NCBI GenBank assembly: GCA_964400735.1
Contig: CAYNVQ010000010.1
Location: 62,001-126,000 of the forward strand
Length of the DNA: 64,000 nucleotides
Direction: 5' to 3'
DNA from: CAYNVQ01 sp964400735
GTDB taxonomy: Bacteria; Acidobacteriota; Aminicenantia; Aminicenantales; Aminicenantaceae
Positions 1 to 8,411 of this stretch are shown piece after piece (within the stretch, counting starts at the first letter, position 1; each line of letters starts with the position of its first letter). The notes below the pieces were generated by a model. It saw only the letters and a list, made by a program, of their open reading frames with translations. It made no database searches and was not told the DNA's origin. Position numbers and translations under genes: made by a program.

Positions 1-577
1 CTTGGCTCTTCTTTTCGAGCTGCTGGAGAATAAAATTCCCGATAATCTCAAAGAAGATGCACGTCTGGGAGAGAAGGAAGTCCAGAAAATATCTCGAATC
101 ATCGATCAATTTTCAGCGGCCCTCGAGCCCATGAGCCTAAAAAAAGAGAAGTTTTTGCTGAAAGACCTGGTGTCAGACGTCAAAGAATCCGTCGGCACGG
201 CCCGCGATAAACGAGAGGTGAAGATCGAATACCAAGGAGAAGAAACGATATCCCTTTACGCAGATAGAGGCTTGATGGGCCAAGCCATTTTGAATATGTT
301 CCAAAATTCACTTCGGGCTACCGAGAAGGGGACGATCGTGATCAAGGCTGATAAAATCAGGAAAAAAATTTATATCGTCCTTCAAGATCCCGGAAGAGGA
401 ATGACAGAAGAGGAAAAAGATCGCATTTTCGAACCGTTTTTTTCCGGAAAAAAGGAAGGGATGGGCATAGGGCTCTACCTTACCAAGAAAATCATCGAAG
501 CCCATGAAGGCAAAATTGATTTTGAAAGCCAATTGGGGAAAGGGACCATCTTTTCGATCCAGATGCCGGGAGGCTGA
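1..577 (+). CDS. Sensor histidine kinase, C-terminal part (5' truncated by window edge)
   Basis: Only the last ~190 residues are in the window; the true start lies upstream. The segment is the HATPase_c catalytic domain: an N-box (LNMFQNSLRA, about residues 97-106 of the visible part), a G1-like box (DPGRGM) and a G2 region with FEPFFSGKKEGMGIGLYL. The preceding helix (EVQKISRIIDQFSAAL) looks like the end of the dimerisation helices, so the phosphorylated His would lie just before the window. The stop is followed one base later by the ATG of an NtrC-type regulator, so the pair should form a two-component system. The sensed signal cannot be read because the sensor part is missing. Confidence 0.9.
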   Translation, partial: LALLFELLENKIPDNLKEDARLGEKEVQKISRIIDQFSAALEPMSLKKEKFLLKDLVSDVKESVGTARDKREVKIEYQGEETISLYADRGLMGQAILNMFQNSLRATEKGTIVIKADKIRKKIYIVLQDPGRGMTEEEKDRIFEPFFSGKKEGMGIGLYLTKKIIEAHEGKIDFESQLGKGTIFSIQMPGG

Positions 578-578
578 C

Positions 579-1949
579 ATGGAAAAGGGAAATCTTTTGG
601 TCATCGAAGATGACCCTCTGCAGAGAAAATTGATCAAAGAAAATCTTAAACAGGCCGGTTATGCTGTTTATGAGGCATCCACAGGAGACGAAGCTCAGGA
701 AATATTAACCGATTTCCCGATCGACGTCGCCGTCGTCGATTACAAGCTCGATGGCGAAACGGGTATCGATGTTATCCAGAAAATTTTGAGCCAAAATCCG
801 ATGATAACACCTATCATGGTCACTGCTTATGGAAACGTGGAAAACGCGGTGGAAGCTCTGAAAAAGGGCGCTTATGACTATATCGTCAAGCCCATCGACT
901 TCAAGAAATTTCTTCTGGTTATTGAAAGAGCCCTGGAAAGACAGAAACTGAAAAAAGAAGTATCGCTTCTTCAGAGCTCACTCGAGGAAAAATTCAGCTC
1001 CAAGAATTTCATTTTTTCCTCCAGCGAAATGAACGAGGTCGCACTCCTCACGGCTAAAGCCTCCAGGAGCGAAGCCACTGTCCTTATTTCCGGCGAGACC
1101 GGAACCGGAAAGGACTTGGTGGCCAAGACCATCCACTTTTCCTCTTCCCGAAAAAAAGGGCCTTATCTGGCAGTCAACATCCCTTCATTGCCGGAAACCC
1201 TCATCGAAAGCGAACTTTTCGGTTCAGAAAAAGGAGCTTTCACAGGTGCCCACGAGAGAAAGACAGGGAAATTCGAAGCGGCCTCAGGGGGAACCCTGTT
1301 CTTGGATGAAATAGGCGACCTCCCCCAGCAACTCCAGGTAAAGCTTCTCCGTTTTCTTCAGGAAAAAGAATTTTATCGCCTGGGTTCTTCCCAACCTATC
1401 AAATCGGATGTGAGGATCGTCGCCGCCACCAACAGGGATCTGGAAAAAATGATGAAGGAGGAAAAGCTGCGCCCCGACCTCTATTACCGCTTGAACGTGA
1501 TCCGCATCCACGTCCCACCTCTGAGAAAGAGAAAAGAAGACATTCCTCCCCTGGTGGATCATTTTATCCGTAAATTCGCCGAGAAGGAAAAGAAAAAAAT
1601 AGAAGGGATCTCGGCCGAAGCCATGAACCTTCTTCTTCGATACTCCTTTCCGGGAAATATCAGGGAACTGGAAAATGTCCTGGAAAGAGCAGTGGTGTTT
1701 TGCGAGAGAGAGATGATCACCTCCCCGGATCTGCCTGTCTATTTGAAAGAGCAGAAAGAAGAGGAAGCGATCCAGACCGGAGGATCACTGACAGATAAAG
1801 TCAAGAAATTCGAGATCATGGAAATCAAAAAGGCACTGAGAGAAAACAACGGAGTCAAAAGCAGAGCGGCGAGGGCACTGGGTATCACCGAGAGGATGTT
1901 GGGGTACAAGATGAAAATTTACGGCCTTTTGTCCTTAGACAAATCGTAA
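579..1949 (+). CDS. NtrC-family sigma-54-dependent response regulator
   Basis: 456 aa from the ATG at 579, which begins one base after the kinase stop; an in-frame ATG at 504 lies inside the kinase gene and would add 25 residues unlike a receiver domain. Residues 5-120 are a receiver domain with acidic pocket (EDD 10-12), phospho-acceptor D54, T82 and K104. Residues ~140-380 are an AAA+ sigma-54 activator domain: Walker A GETGTGKD (172-179), the sigma-54 contact loop GAFTGA (219-224) and Walker B FLDEIGDL (241-248). The C-terminus (NNGVKSRAARALGI) is a Fis-type helix-turn-helix. It should activate sigma-54 promoters when phosphorylated by the upstream kinase. No convincing sigma-54 promoter was found in the window, so targets are unknown. 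Confidence 0.96.
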   Translation: MEKGNLLVIEDDPLQRKLIKENLKQAGYAVYEASTGDEAQEILTDFPIDVAVVDYKLDGETGIDVIQKILSQNPMITPIMVTAYGNVENAVEALKKGAYDYIVKPIDFKKFLLVIERALERQKLKKEVSLLQSSLEEKFSSKNFIFSSSEMNEVALLTAKASRSEATVLISGETGTGKDLVAKTIHFSSSRKKGPYLAVNIPSLPETLIESELFGSEKGAFTGAHERKTGKFEAASGGTLFLDEIGDLPQQLQVKLLRFLQEKEFYRLGSSQPIKSDVRIVAATNRDLEKMMKEEKLRPDLYYRLNVIRIHVPPLRKRKEDIPPLVDHFIRKFAEKEKKKIEGISAEAMNLLLRYSFPGNIRELENVLERAVVFCEREMITSPDLPVYLKEQKEEEAIQTGGSLTDKVKKFEIMEIKKALRENNGVKSRAARALGITERMLGYKMKIYGLLSLDKS

Positions 1950-2033
1950 TTATTTTCAAGTCTCTTTTTCAACCACTCTGCAGATTTCGCAAACTTGTGA
2001 GCTTTATTCAGGCGCCGCAAAACCAGCTCTGTG

Positions 2034-3689
2034 TCATTCTCTTCCCTGGGGATGACATGCGTAACACGCTTGGCTCTCGTACACATATCCTGTGACATCC
2101 TGGTGCTCGTTGTCCATGCGCGTCTTATCGTGTGTGTGACAGGCGAGGCAAGAAAATTGCTTGAAATTGCTCGAAATGTGGCAGTCGGAACAACTGGCGC
2201 TGGCATGATTTCCCGAGCCTAACGGAAATTCGTGGTCGAATACGGCCTGGGACCATGAGAAGTGGGTAGGATAGTGACAGGTTTGGCAATCGGTCGGGAA
2301 TCCCGCCGCCCCGTGATTCGGATCGGTCGTCGAATCGTAATCCTGGGCGTGGCAGCCATAACAGTTTCGTGGTAGATCGTATCCTCTCTGATGACATCGG
2401 GAACAATCCAGCTGGGTGTGCGCTCCTCGCAGCATCCAGATGGAGGAGTGATCGAAGGAGGCGCTTTCCCACGAAACAGAGGCCGTGCCATGGCATATTT
2501 CGCAATCGGTTGGAAAATCGAGCGCCTGGTGGTTGGGATCGTCTGTCCGGTTGTAGTCTTCCTGATGACAGGAGATGCAGGAGGAAGGCAGTCCGGCGAA
2601 CTGGTTGTTCACATGACAGCCTGTGCAGTCGAGGGTTGTATGCACGCCTTTCAGGACAAACCCCTCGTGGCTAAGATCCCCGTTCTCCCAGGAAGTCGCC
2701 CCATTACCGTGGCATATCTCACAGTCTGTGGGGAAATTCAACGCCTGGTGGTTAGGATCGTCTGTCCGGCTGTAGTCTTCCTGGTGACAGTTGATACACT
2801 CGGAAGGGATCCCTGCATACTGGCCGCCGGCATGGCAGTCCGAGCAGCGGGCTGACCTGTGCCGTCCTCTCAAGATAAAAACGGAATGATCGAATTCCGC
2901 ACCCTCCCAGGAATTGGCGTTCGTGCCATGGCAGACTTCGCAGTCGGTGGGAAATCCCGATGCTTTGTGGTCGGGATCTCCGGCGCTGTTGTAGTCGCCG
3001 AGATGGCAGGAGACACATGCCGAAGAGAGGCCGGGATACTGAACGGCGGCATGACAGTCCGTACATTCTGCTGTTTTGTGATTTCCCCTCAAGACAAAGC
3101 TGGCATGAGAGAAGGCAGCTCCTTCCCAGCGGCTGTTACTCCGATGGCAAAGCTGGCATTGGGTGGGGAATCCGGCCGCCATATGATCCGGGTTTCGGGC
3201 CTCGCTGAACTCCTCCTCGTGACAATCGACGCAGTCGACGACAAACCTTTGGAATCCTTCCTCCCCATGACAGTCCACACAATCCAACGTTTTATGCACG
3301 CCTCGGAGTGAATACCCTGTTGCACCCAAATGGTTCCATTTATTGGGTGCGACGTTTTTCCAGGAAAAGGGAGTATGGCAGTCCCCGCAGTGGAGTCCCA
3401 GCCTCAGTTGATGCCTGTCGTCCTGGCGGCGCATCCAATGGCAGGCTTCGCAAGCTGTTGGCGTTCCTTCCAGGATTCCGTCGAGATGGCATTCTCCGCA
3501 GGAGACTGTCCGATGCCTGCCGACAAGAGGAAAATTCGTCTTGTCATGGGTCTCAACCGTAAACCGGGTGTGCTCCTGTTTCTGTCCTAAACCAGGTTTC
3601 GACCCCCAAATCCAAAACGACACAAACACAACGGTCATGAAAAGGATGGCTTTTTTGTTATCTCGAAGCATTCTTTTATTATTTCTCAT
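2034..3689 (-). CDS. 21-haem c-type cytochrome built of seven three-haem modules
   Basis: 551 aa. The N-terminus carries a hydrophobic signal or anchor (about residues 14-29). I count 21 CxxCH motifs, beginning at residues 64, 80, 101, 137, 153, 178, 209, 225, 250, 282, 298, 323, 355, 371, 396, 429, 443, 468, 500, 514 and 542. They fall into seven triplets; from 137 onward the period is 71-74 residues, each with a conserved frame (FDH..LRG.H, DPNH, GFPTDCE.CHG, SWE). Extra histidines (LRGxH, DPxHxA) could be distal haem ligands. The start ATG overlaps the stop of the upstream barrel gene by 4 bases (ATGA), so translation is probably coupled. Expected location is periplasmic or surface-exposed. 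The neighbouring barrel and 6-haem cytochrome suggest an outer-membrane electron conduit; that role is inferred. Confidence 0.93.
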   Translation of the reverse strand: MRNNKRMLRDNKKAILFMTVVFVSFWIWGSKPGLGQKQEHTRFTVETHDKTNFPLVGRHRTVSCGECHLDGILEGTPTACEACHWMRRQDDRHQLRLGLHCGDCHTPFSWKNVAPNKWNHLGATGYSLRGVHKTLDCVDCHGEEGFQRFVVDCVDCHEEEFSEARNPDHMAAGFPTQCQLCHRSNSRWEGAAFSHASFVLRGNHKTAECTDCHAAVQYPGLSSACVSCHLGDYNSAGDPDHKASGFPTDCEVCHGTNANSWEGAEFDHSVFILRGRHRSARCSDCHAGGQYAGIPSECINCHQEDYSRTDDPNHQALNFPTDCEICHGNGATSWENGDLSHEGFVLKGVHTTLDCTGCHVNNQFAGLPSSCISCHQEDYNRTDDPNHQALDFPTDCEICHGTASVSWESASFDHSSIWMLRGAHTQLDCSRCHQRGYDLPRNCYGCHAQDYDSTTDPNHGAAGFPTDCQTCHYPTHFSWSQAVFDHEFPLGSGNHASASCSDCHISSNFKQFSCLACHTHDKTRMDNEHQDVTGYVYESQACYACHPQGRE

Positions 3690-4975
3690 TTCCGAAAGAT
3701 TATCCTCACGAAGAATAGATGCTGGTTGGCTTCTGTTTGGAGAAAATATTCATATTCCAGAGAAAAAGCGAGAGTCTTGTCGATGGGAATGAAAAAATAG
3801 GTCGAGAGACTCTTGTAATCATCCAGGTGAATGATCCGTGGTTCCTGCCCATTGTTGTCATACCGCAAGCCATTGAAGGTGTTCGAAAAGCTGGCATTCC
3901 AGGAGACCCTGCCGAAGTCTTTGGAGACGGAAAAGTAATAGGAGTCGGACTCGGAAATTTCCCCGCGGTTGCTGGCGTAGGAGCCGTATACCGTCCATCC
4001 CGTATGCATGATGTTTTGATAGGAGCCGCCGAATCTCCAGGTGTGGTTGCGGATATTCTCGTCCCTTTGTTCGCTCTCCTGGCGCGATACGTACAGACGG
4101 ATTCCTCTGGCGGGCTTGTAGCTCAGGCGGGCTCCGTACTGCGACGAGTAATAGTACCGCTCCAGCTCCTGGTCATTGAAGGAAGGATCTTGAGACGCCT
4201 CGAGGACGTATTGATGAAAATCCAGACCTCTCCCCGAGCTGTAATGTCCGGTAAGGTCCACGGTGTCGGTGATATCCACGCGAGCGTTCAAGAAGATCCT
4301 GGAAAGGCGGTCTTCCGTGCGGATCGGGGAGCCGAACTCGTATTCTATATTTCCATACAGATACAAAAATCTTCTCACCGGAAAGAACCCGCCGGCATGC
4401 AGGTACTGCCGTTCTGTCCTGCCGGAAAACCGGACATGGTTGTAGCTGAGGGAAAGGTTTTTGCCTAGACTGCCCAGATACCTAGCGAACAAGCCGAATT
4501 TTTGATAATCCGTATCCACCCGGTTGACATAGACGCTGGATTCCAAACCCGCGTATCCCCCCACCAGCAGGTCGGGAATGGGTTTGTATCCGACGACACC
4601 TCCCAGAAGCTGTCCGATACCGGTCGTGTCATAAAGGTTCATCTGACCTAAGGAAGCGAACCAAGGGCTGGTCTGTTTTTCATAGCTTAGGCGCACGTCG
4701 TAAAGGAGGACCTGGTTCCTGCCGGGCTCGCTGAGCCTCAGACGATCCCTGGCATCCAGGCGCAGGGTCCAGCCATCGCCCCGCCGGTTGAGCAGTTCTA
4801 GATTCAGCCGTGTGCTGGCTTGGTGAAAAAAAACACTCCCCTCGTAGGTGGAGCCGAACCAGTCGAGATATAAGGCTCCCCGCATATAAAAATTTTCGCC
4901 GTCTTCCTGGGGAAAAAGAGACCCCGAAAGAAGAAAGAAAATGCAGACGAACAGAATGATTCCCGCCTTATTCAT
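3686..4975 (-). CDS. Outer-membrane beta-barrel protein of a cytochrome cluster (porin-like)
   Basis: 429 aa from the ATG at 4975; an in-frame start at 5005 would sit deeper in the upstream gene. Residues 1-22 (MNKAGIILFVCIFFLLSG) are a signal peptide. The rest alternates hydrophobic/polar and aromatic residues in short strands separated by charged turns, for example GTKSLST-type aromatic strands and a closing strand HLFFVRIIFRK, as in outer-membrane barrels. There are no Cys in the mature chain and no CxxCH. It overlaps the 6-haem cytochrome upstream by 8 bases and the 21-haem cytochrome downstream by 4 bases. The sequence does not let me assign it to the MtrB or a Pcc porin family; the role as the sheath of a porin-cytochrome conduit rests on context. 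Confidence 0.85.
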   Translation of the reverse strand: MNKAGIILFVCIFFLLSGSLFPQEDGENFYMRGALYLDWFGSTYEGSVFFHQASTRLNLELLNRRGDGWTLRLDARDRLRLSEPGRNQVLLYDVRLSYEKQTSPWFASLGQMNLYDTTGIGQLLGGVVGYKPIPDLLVGGYAGLESSVYVNRVDTDYQKFGLFARYLGSLGKNLSLSYNHVRFSGRTERQYLHAGGFFPVRRFLYLYGNIEYEFGSPIRTEDRLSRIFLNARVDITDTVDLTGHYSSGRGLDFHQYVLEASQDPSFNDQELERYYYSSQYGARLSYKPARGIRLYVSRQESEQRDENIRNHTWRFGGSYQNIMHTGWTVYGSYASNRGEISESDSYYFSVSKDFGRVSWNASFSNTFNGLRYDNNGQEPRIIHLDDYKSLSTYFFIPIDKTLAFSLEYEYFLQTEANQHLFFVRIIFRK

Positions 4976-5561
4976 GGATATTCTCTCTTTCCCAGATGTC
5001 AACACGCCAGTCGCTCTGAGTGTGGCATTCCAGGCAGCGTTCCTCGCGGCCGGGATGGGGAGAAGTGTGGCAGGAAAGACATCCCGACTGTTTGAATAGA
5101 TAAGAACGGAATTTTTGCTTCGCGACCGTGTTATCCTTTCTGTGGCACAGGCGGCAATCTTTTATTGTCCGGTGGGCTCCCTTCAGAACGGCGCCGGTCT
5201 CTTCGTGATCGAATTCCTCAAGATCGAGGGGAACCAGAGGAACGTCCTCACCCTGGTGTTCCGCGTGGCACACTGCACAGTCTTCTCCTTTGTCGCGGTG
5301 GTATCCCCGGCCTTCCGAAATTCTGAGGGAGATCTCCTGGTGGCAGGACAGACAATGCGATGGCTGCACCTCCAATTCTGCATCATGGCATTTATCGCAG
5401 TTCTTGAGGCCGGGGGATTCGGCATGATACCGGCTCAGAGGGCCGGGAGCATCGGAAACACCGTATTTCATCTGGGCCAGAAGCGACAAGGTCAAAAGGC
5501 CGAGAGGAACGACGAACAACGCGGCCAAAAGTTTCGGCCCGCGTTTCTTTTTCTTCATCAT
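4968..5561 (-). CDS. Six-haem c-type cytochrome, periplasmic
   Basis: 197 aa with an N-terminal hydrophobic segment after a Lys-rich start (residues 10-30), either a signal peptide or an uncleaved anchor. Six CxxCH motifs start at residues 55, 70, 95, 136, 161 and 176. The stretch FDHEETGAVLKGAHRTIKDCRLCH resembles the FDH/LRGxH frame of the 21-haem protein two genes downstream, suggesting a common module origin. It is first in the three-gene minus-strand unit and overlaps the barrel gene by 8 bases. A periplasmic donor that passes electrons to the barrel/21-haem partners is the natural reading, by analogy with porin-cytochrome systems; not proven. Confidence 0.92.
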   Translation of the reverse strand: MMKKKKRGPKLLAALFVVPLGLLTLSLLAQMKYGVSDAPGPLSRYHAESPGLKNCDKCHDAELEVQPSHCLSCHQEISLRISEGRGYHRDKGEDCAVCHAEHQGEDVPLVPLDLEEFDHEETGAVLKGAHRTIKDCRLCHRKDNTVAKQKFRSYLFKQSGCLSCHTSPHPGREERCLECHTQSDWRVDIWERENIHE

Positions 5562-5900
5562 CTGAGAAAATCCATTCGTTAGCCCTTCAACTCTTTCGCC
5601 GATAAAATCGAGAATGACTGATCATTGTTGAAAAAGACATCCTTTTTGTACATTTACTCGAAGAAGACAAGGTTTTTTTCAAGCTGACTTCAAACGCTTC
5701 CTTCGAGTTCATGGCCTGTCCATTCCTCTTGAAGAAGGGGAATTTGAGAAAAAAGAGGGGCTGCCGGAGCAGCCCCTCTTTAAAGCGGACGACCAACGCC
5801 ATCGTTATTTTTCCCTGTTGACCGGTACAATCCGAACGATCGATCGGTCAACATTCGAAGCACTAAGCGTCAGCCATCCTCTATTCTATCCCGATCTTCT
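5562..5900. other. Intergenic gap between cytochrome cluster and multicopper oxidase
   Basis: No convincing gene. It contains the multicopper oxidase terminator (5746-5781) and presumably the promoter of the cytochrome unit, of which I see no clear -35/-10 pair. A minus-strand 71-codon frame here merely runs through the terminator. Confidence 0.6.
5746..5781 (-). terminator. Rho-independent terminator of the multicopper oxidase gene
   Basis: A perfect 13-bp stem (5752-5764 with 5769-5781) closes a 4-base loop (CGGA), and on the minus strand it runs directly into a T-rich tract (TTTTTTCTC). It lies about 120 bases after the oxidase stop and before the cytochrome operon, so the two are separate transcription units. 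Confidence 0.9.
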
Positions 5901-7952
5901 CTACTTGATTCTCCTCAACTCCACGCCCATCGGCATGACAAAGGGGCCGACAGCGTAGGGACGCATCATCTCGTTGTCCTCGTGCTCCACGATGTGGCAG
6001 TGCCAGACGTAAATGCCGGGCACGTCGAACCTCGCCTTGATGCGGGTGATCTCTCCCGGATAGGCGATGACCGTGTCTTTGAATCCGGATTCCCAAGGTT
6101 CGGGGGCATAAGATGCACCCCCAATGGGTTGTCGGTCCACGACTTCGAACTGTACCAAATGGACATGGATGGGGTGGGCGTCTTCAGTGAAATTGTAGAT
6201 CTCCCACACTTGAATAGCACCGACTGGCGGGTTCTCGGTAATAAGGTCGTTCCAGAGAAGAGGTGTCGTTGTCATGGTCGCCGTATCATAGGTTCCCAGC
6301 AAAGCGGCCGCAGGACCCGCAGCGGGATACATCGGGTCTTCTTCTTCGTTGAGGCTCAGCTGGTAGCGGTTGACGGTTTCAGCACCGAGAGGTGCGATGG
6401 ACGGTAAAGCTAGTTCATCAGGGGGTGTGCTCGTATCATCTACGGGACCTCCGCTCACGACGAATTTCATGACCAATCCGGTTGATTCGTAATCGGAAAT
6501 ATCCTCTAAAGTGATCCCTCCGAAGGGGGCGTCCGGTCCGTCGTTGACCAGATAGATTACGTCTCCGTCTTCGTATCCGGAAAAATCGACGATGACATCG
6601 GCTCTCTCGGCCGGCCCCATGAGCAAGTGATCGAGTTCCACTGAAGCGGGAAGAAATCCTCCTTCGGCGCCGATCTGCCAGAAAGATAGATCCGAACCAT
6701 TGAACGATGAATTATTCCCTCTGGGTGTTTCGGTCATCTTGAGGACCAGAAAACGGGAGTTGCAGCCGTTCAAAAACCGGAACCGGTATCTCTTTCTTTC
6801 CACATTGAGATAGGGCCATGTGTAGCCGTTGACCACCATCATGTTGCCGAAAAACTCAGGCTGCCAGATGGGCGGTATCAGGCTGTCGGGGATATAAGGC
6901 CCGGGCCACCCCGGATAGTCAAAAAATACCCTGGTGTCCGGATAAAACAGGGATCCGTCAGCGTTGAAGGAACGGTCCTGGATAACGATGGGGATTTCGC
7001 CGTATTCACCAAAAGGATCATCGCCAATTCCGGGAGCCGGTCCTGGAAGAATGCCATCGGCCACATCGTCCGCTCCACCGCGGATAAGATAGAATCCGGC
7101 CGGCCCGGCGTAGACGTTGACCCTGGTCATGCCCAGGGTGTGGTCATGGTACCAAAGAGTGGTCGCCCGCTGGTCGTTGGGATACTTGAAGCTGACCGTG
7201 CCTGGAGACCAGCTCTCGCCATACTTGGCTTTGAAATAATCGTAAAAGGTCCCCGTAGTGGCATACCCTGCCGGGATGTTGTTGGCATTGGGTAGATACC
7301 ACGCTTCCGGGTAACCGTCGAACTGCTCATAGGTGTGGGCGCCGTGAACATGAGTGATCATTGGGATTGGCCCTGTGTAAGGACCCGGGGTCGTGGCGAA
7401 AGCAGGACGTGTATCACGCCCCGTCAGGCCTCCGGGAGGATTGGCCCAGTGGAGTGTGGGGTCCACGGGCAGAAGATGGGGAAGATAATTTCCCATTTCA
7501 TCCTTCAGGTCGTTTCGCCACAATATCTGGGCTTCTTTCCCATAGGTGGCCTCGATAGTGAAGGCGGGGTAGTGAAAGGTGCCGCCTTCGGCAACCGTAC
7601 CCGGAAAATCGATCGATCCGTAGCTCCACACTGTTGTGGGCGGGATCGCGTTTCCATTGATATCTTGAGCAGGCAAGATCTGCTGCTGGAATTGACGTAC
7701 GGCAATCCTGTATTTGTCCTTGTTCTTATTGGACCCCCTGCTCAATGGCATAGCCGGCGGTTTGACCAAAGCAGTCACAAATTTTGGGACATCACCCGGT
7801 AAGAGCGATCCTCCCATTATGGCCTGCAGACGAAATATGCGCCCTTCTCGGTCAAATCTATTTTCCTTGGATTGGGAATGCAGCACGAATCCTGCTCCGA
7901 CCAAGGAAAGGACAGCAACGAAAACCATAAATTTCGTAAAAAGCTTATTCAA
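5901..7952 (-). CDS. Exported multicopper oxidase (CotA/bilirubin-oxidase-like)
   Basis: 683 aa. The start is TTG at 7952, with AAAGGAG eight bases upstream; an ATG between them opens only a three-codon frame (ATG AAA AAT TGA). Residues 1-27 are a signal peptide. All four copper-ligand motifs are present: HVH (201-203), YHDH (268-271), HPIHVH (593-598) and HCHIVEH (651-657) with Met at 662 as probable type-1 axial ligand. Cupredoxin domains occupy the N-, middle and C-terminal thirds. The enzyme should oxidise organic or metal substrates with reduction of O2 to water in the periplasm or on the surface; substrate unknown. No Met-rich segment typical of CueO is seen. It has its own terminator and a candidate promoter. 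Confidence 0.95.
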   Translation of the reverse strand: MNKLFTKFMVFVAVLSLVGAGFVLHSQSKENRFDREGRIFRLQAIMGGSLLPGDVPKFVTALVKPPAMPLSRGSNKNKDKYRIAVRQFQQQILPAQDINGNAIPPTTVWSYGSIDFPGTVAEGGTFHYPAFTIEATYGKEAQILWRNDLKDEMGNYLPHLLPVDPTLHWANPPGGLTGRDTRPAFATTPGPYTGPIPMITHVHGAHTYEQFDGYPEAWYLPNANNIPAGYATTGTFYDYFKAKYGESWSPGTVSFKYPNDQRATTLWYHDHTLGMTRVNVYAGPAGFYLIRGGADDVADGILPGPAPGIGDDPFGEYGEIPIVIQDRSFNADGSLFYPDTRVFFDYPGWPGPYIPDSLIPPIWQPEFFGNMMVVNGYTWPYLNVERKRYRFRFLNGCNSRFLVLKMTETPRGNNSSFNGSDLSFWQIGAEGGFLPASVELDHLLMGPAERADVIVDFSGYEDGDVIYLVNDGPDAPFGGITLEDISDYESTGLVMKFVVSGGPVDDTSTPPDELALPSIAPLGAETVNRYQLSLNEEEDPMYPAAGPAAALLGTYDTATMTTTPLLWNDLITENPPVGAIQVWEIYNFTEDAHPIHVHLVQFEVVDRQPIGGASYAPEPWESGFKDTVIAYPGEITRIKARFDVPGIYVWHCHIVEHEDNEMMRPYAVGPFVMPMGVELRRIK

Positions 7953-8411
7953 TTTTTCATCTCCTTTTTGTAAATGTTCTTAAACCCTGACCATTTTGAC
8001 TAAGTCCGTTTTTTCCCTTAAACTCTTTTGCACCTCCTTCTCCCAGGGAAAGGTGTCGTTCGTTGAAGATATTAACGGGGGTGTTTTCTTCACCCGGAAA
8101 CTCTCCTTCCTGAGCGTTAACAATATCATAATGTTTATTAAATATATAGATTCTATCGTTATTGTCAAGTCTTTTTTTTAAATTTTTTATCTCTGTCCCA
8201 TACATCACAAAAATATTATTCTGATTACCCAATGTGAGGATTACCGGAACTCGGTCTATTAGGCCAGCTGCCGGAGTTTTTTCAGCCGAACGGCGAATGG
8301 CGGAGGCATGGTTAGATAAAACAGAAAAGGGATATCTAAATGCAGATCCAGATAAATGGAGCGGCAAATACACACGGACCTGGGGAAAATACGAGATTAA
8401 AAAGAAGATCT
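7953..8411. other. Promoter-bearing intergenic region upstream of the multicopper oxidase
   Basis: AT-rich. It holds a candidate sigma-70 promoter for the oxidase (8141-8168, minus) and the ribosome-binding site before 7952. A 138-codon minus-strand frame covers much of it but has no ribosome-binding site or recognisable composition, so I do not call a gene. Confidence 0.55.
8141..8168 (-). promoter_or_regulatory. Candidate sigma-70 promoter for the multicopper oxidase
   Basis: On the minus strand a perfect -35 box TTGACA (8163-8168) is followed after 16 bases by TATATT (8141-8146). It lies about 190 bases upstream of the TTG start at 7952, giving a long 5' leader. Confidence 0.5.

Noticed and set aside
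1919..2206. A 95-codon minus-strand frame overlapping the regulator end and the cytochrome end
   Set aside because: It overlaps two strongly supported genes in other frames and has no ribosome-binding site or family likeness.
2500..2900. Near-regular DNA repeats that could suggest a CRISPR array
   Set aside because: They lie inside the 21-haem cytochrome gene with a ~216-base period and keep the coding frame.
5587..5802. A 71-codon minus-strand frame
   Set aside because: It runs straight through the perfect terminator hairpin of the oxidase gene.
7957..8373. A 138-codon minus-strand frame upstream of the oxidase
   Set aside because: No Shine-Dalgarno, AT-driven composition, and it covers a likely promoter.
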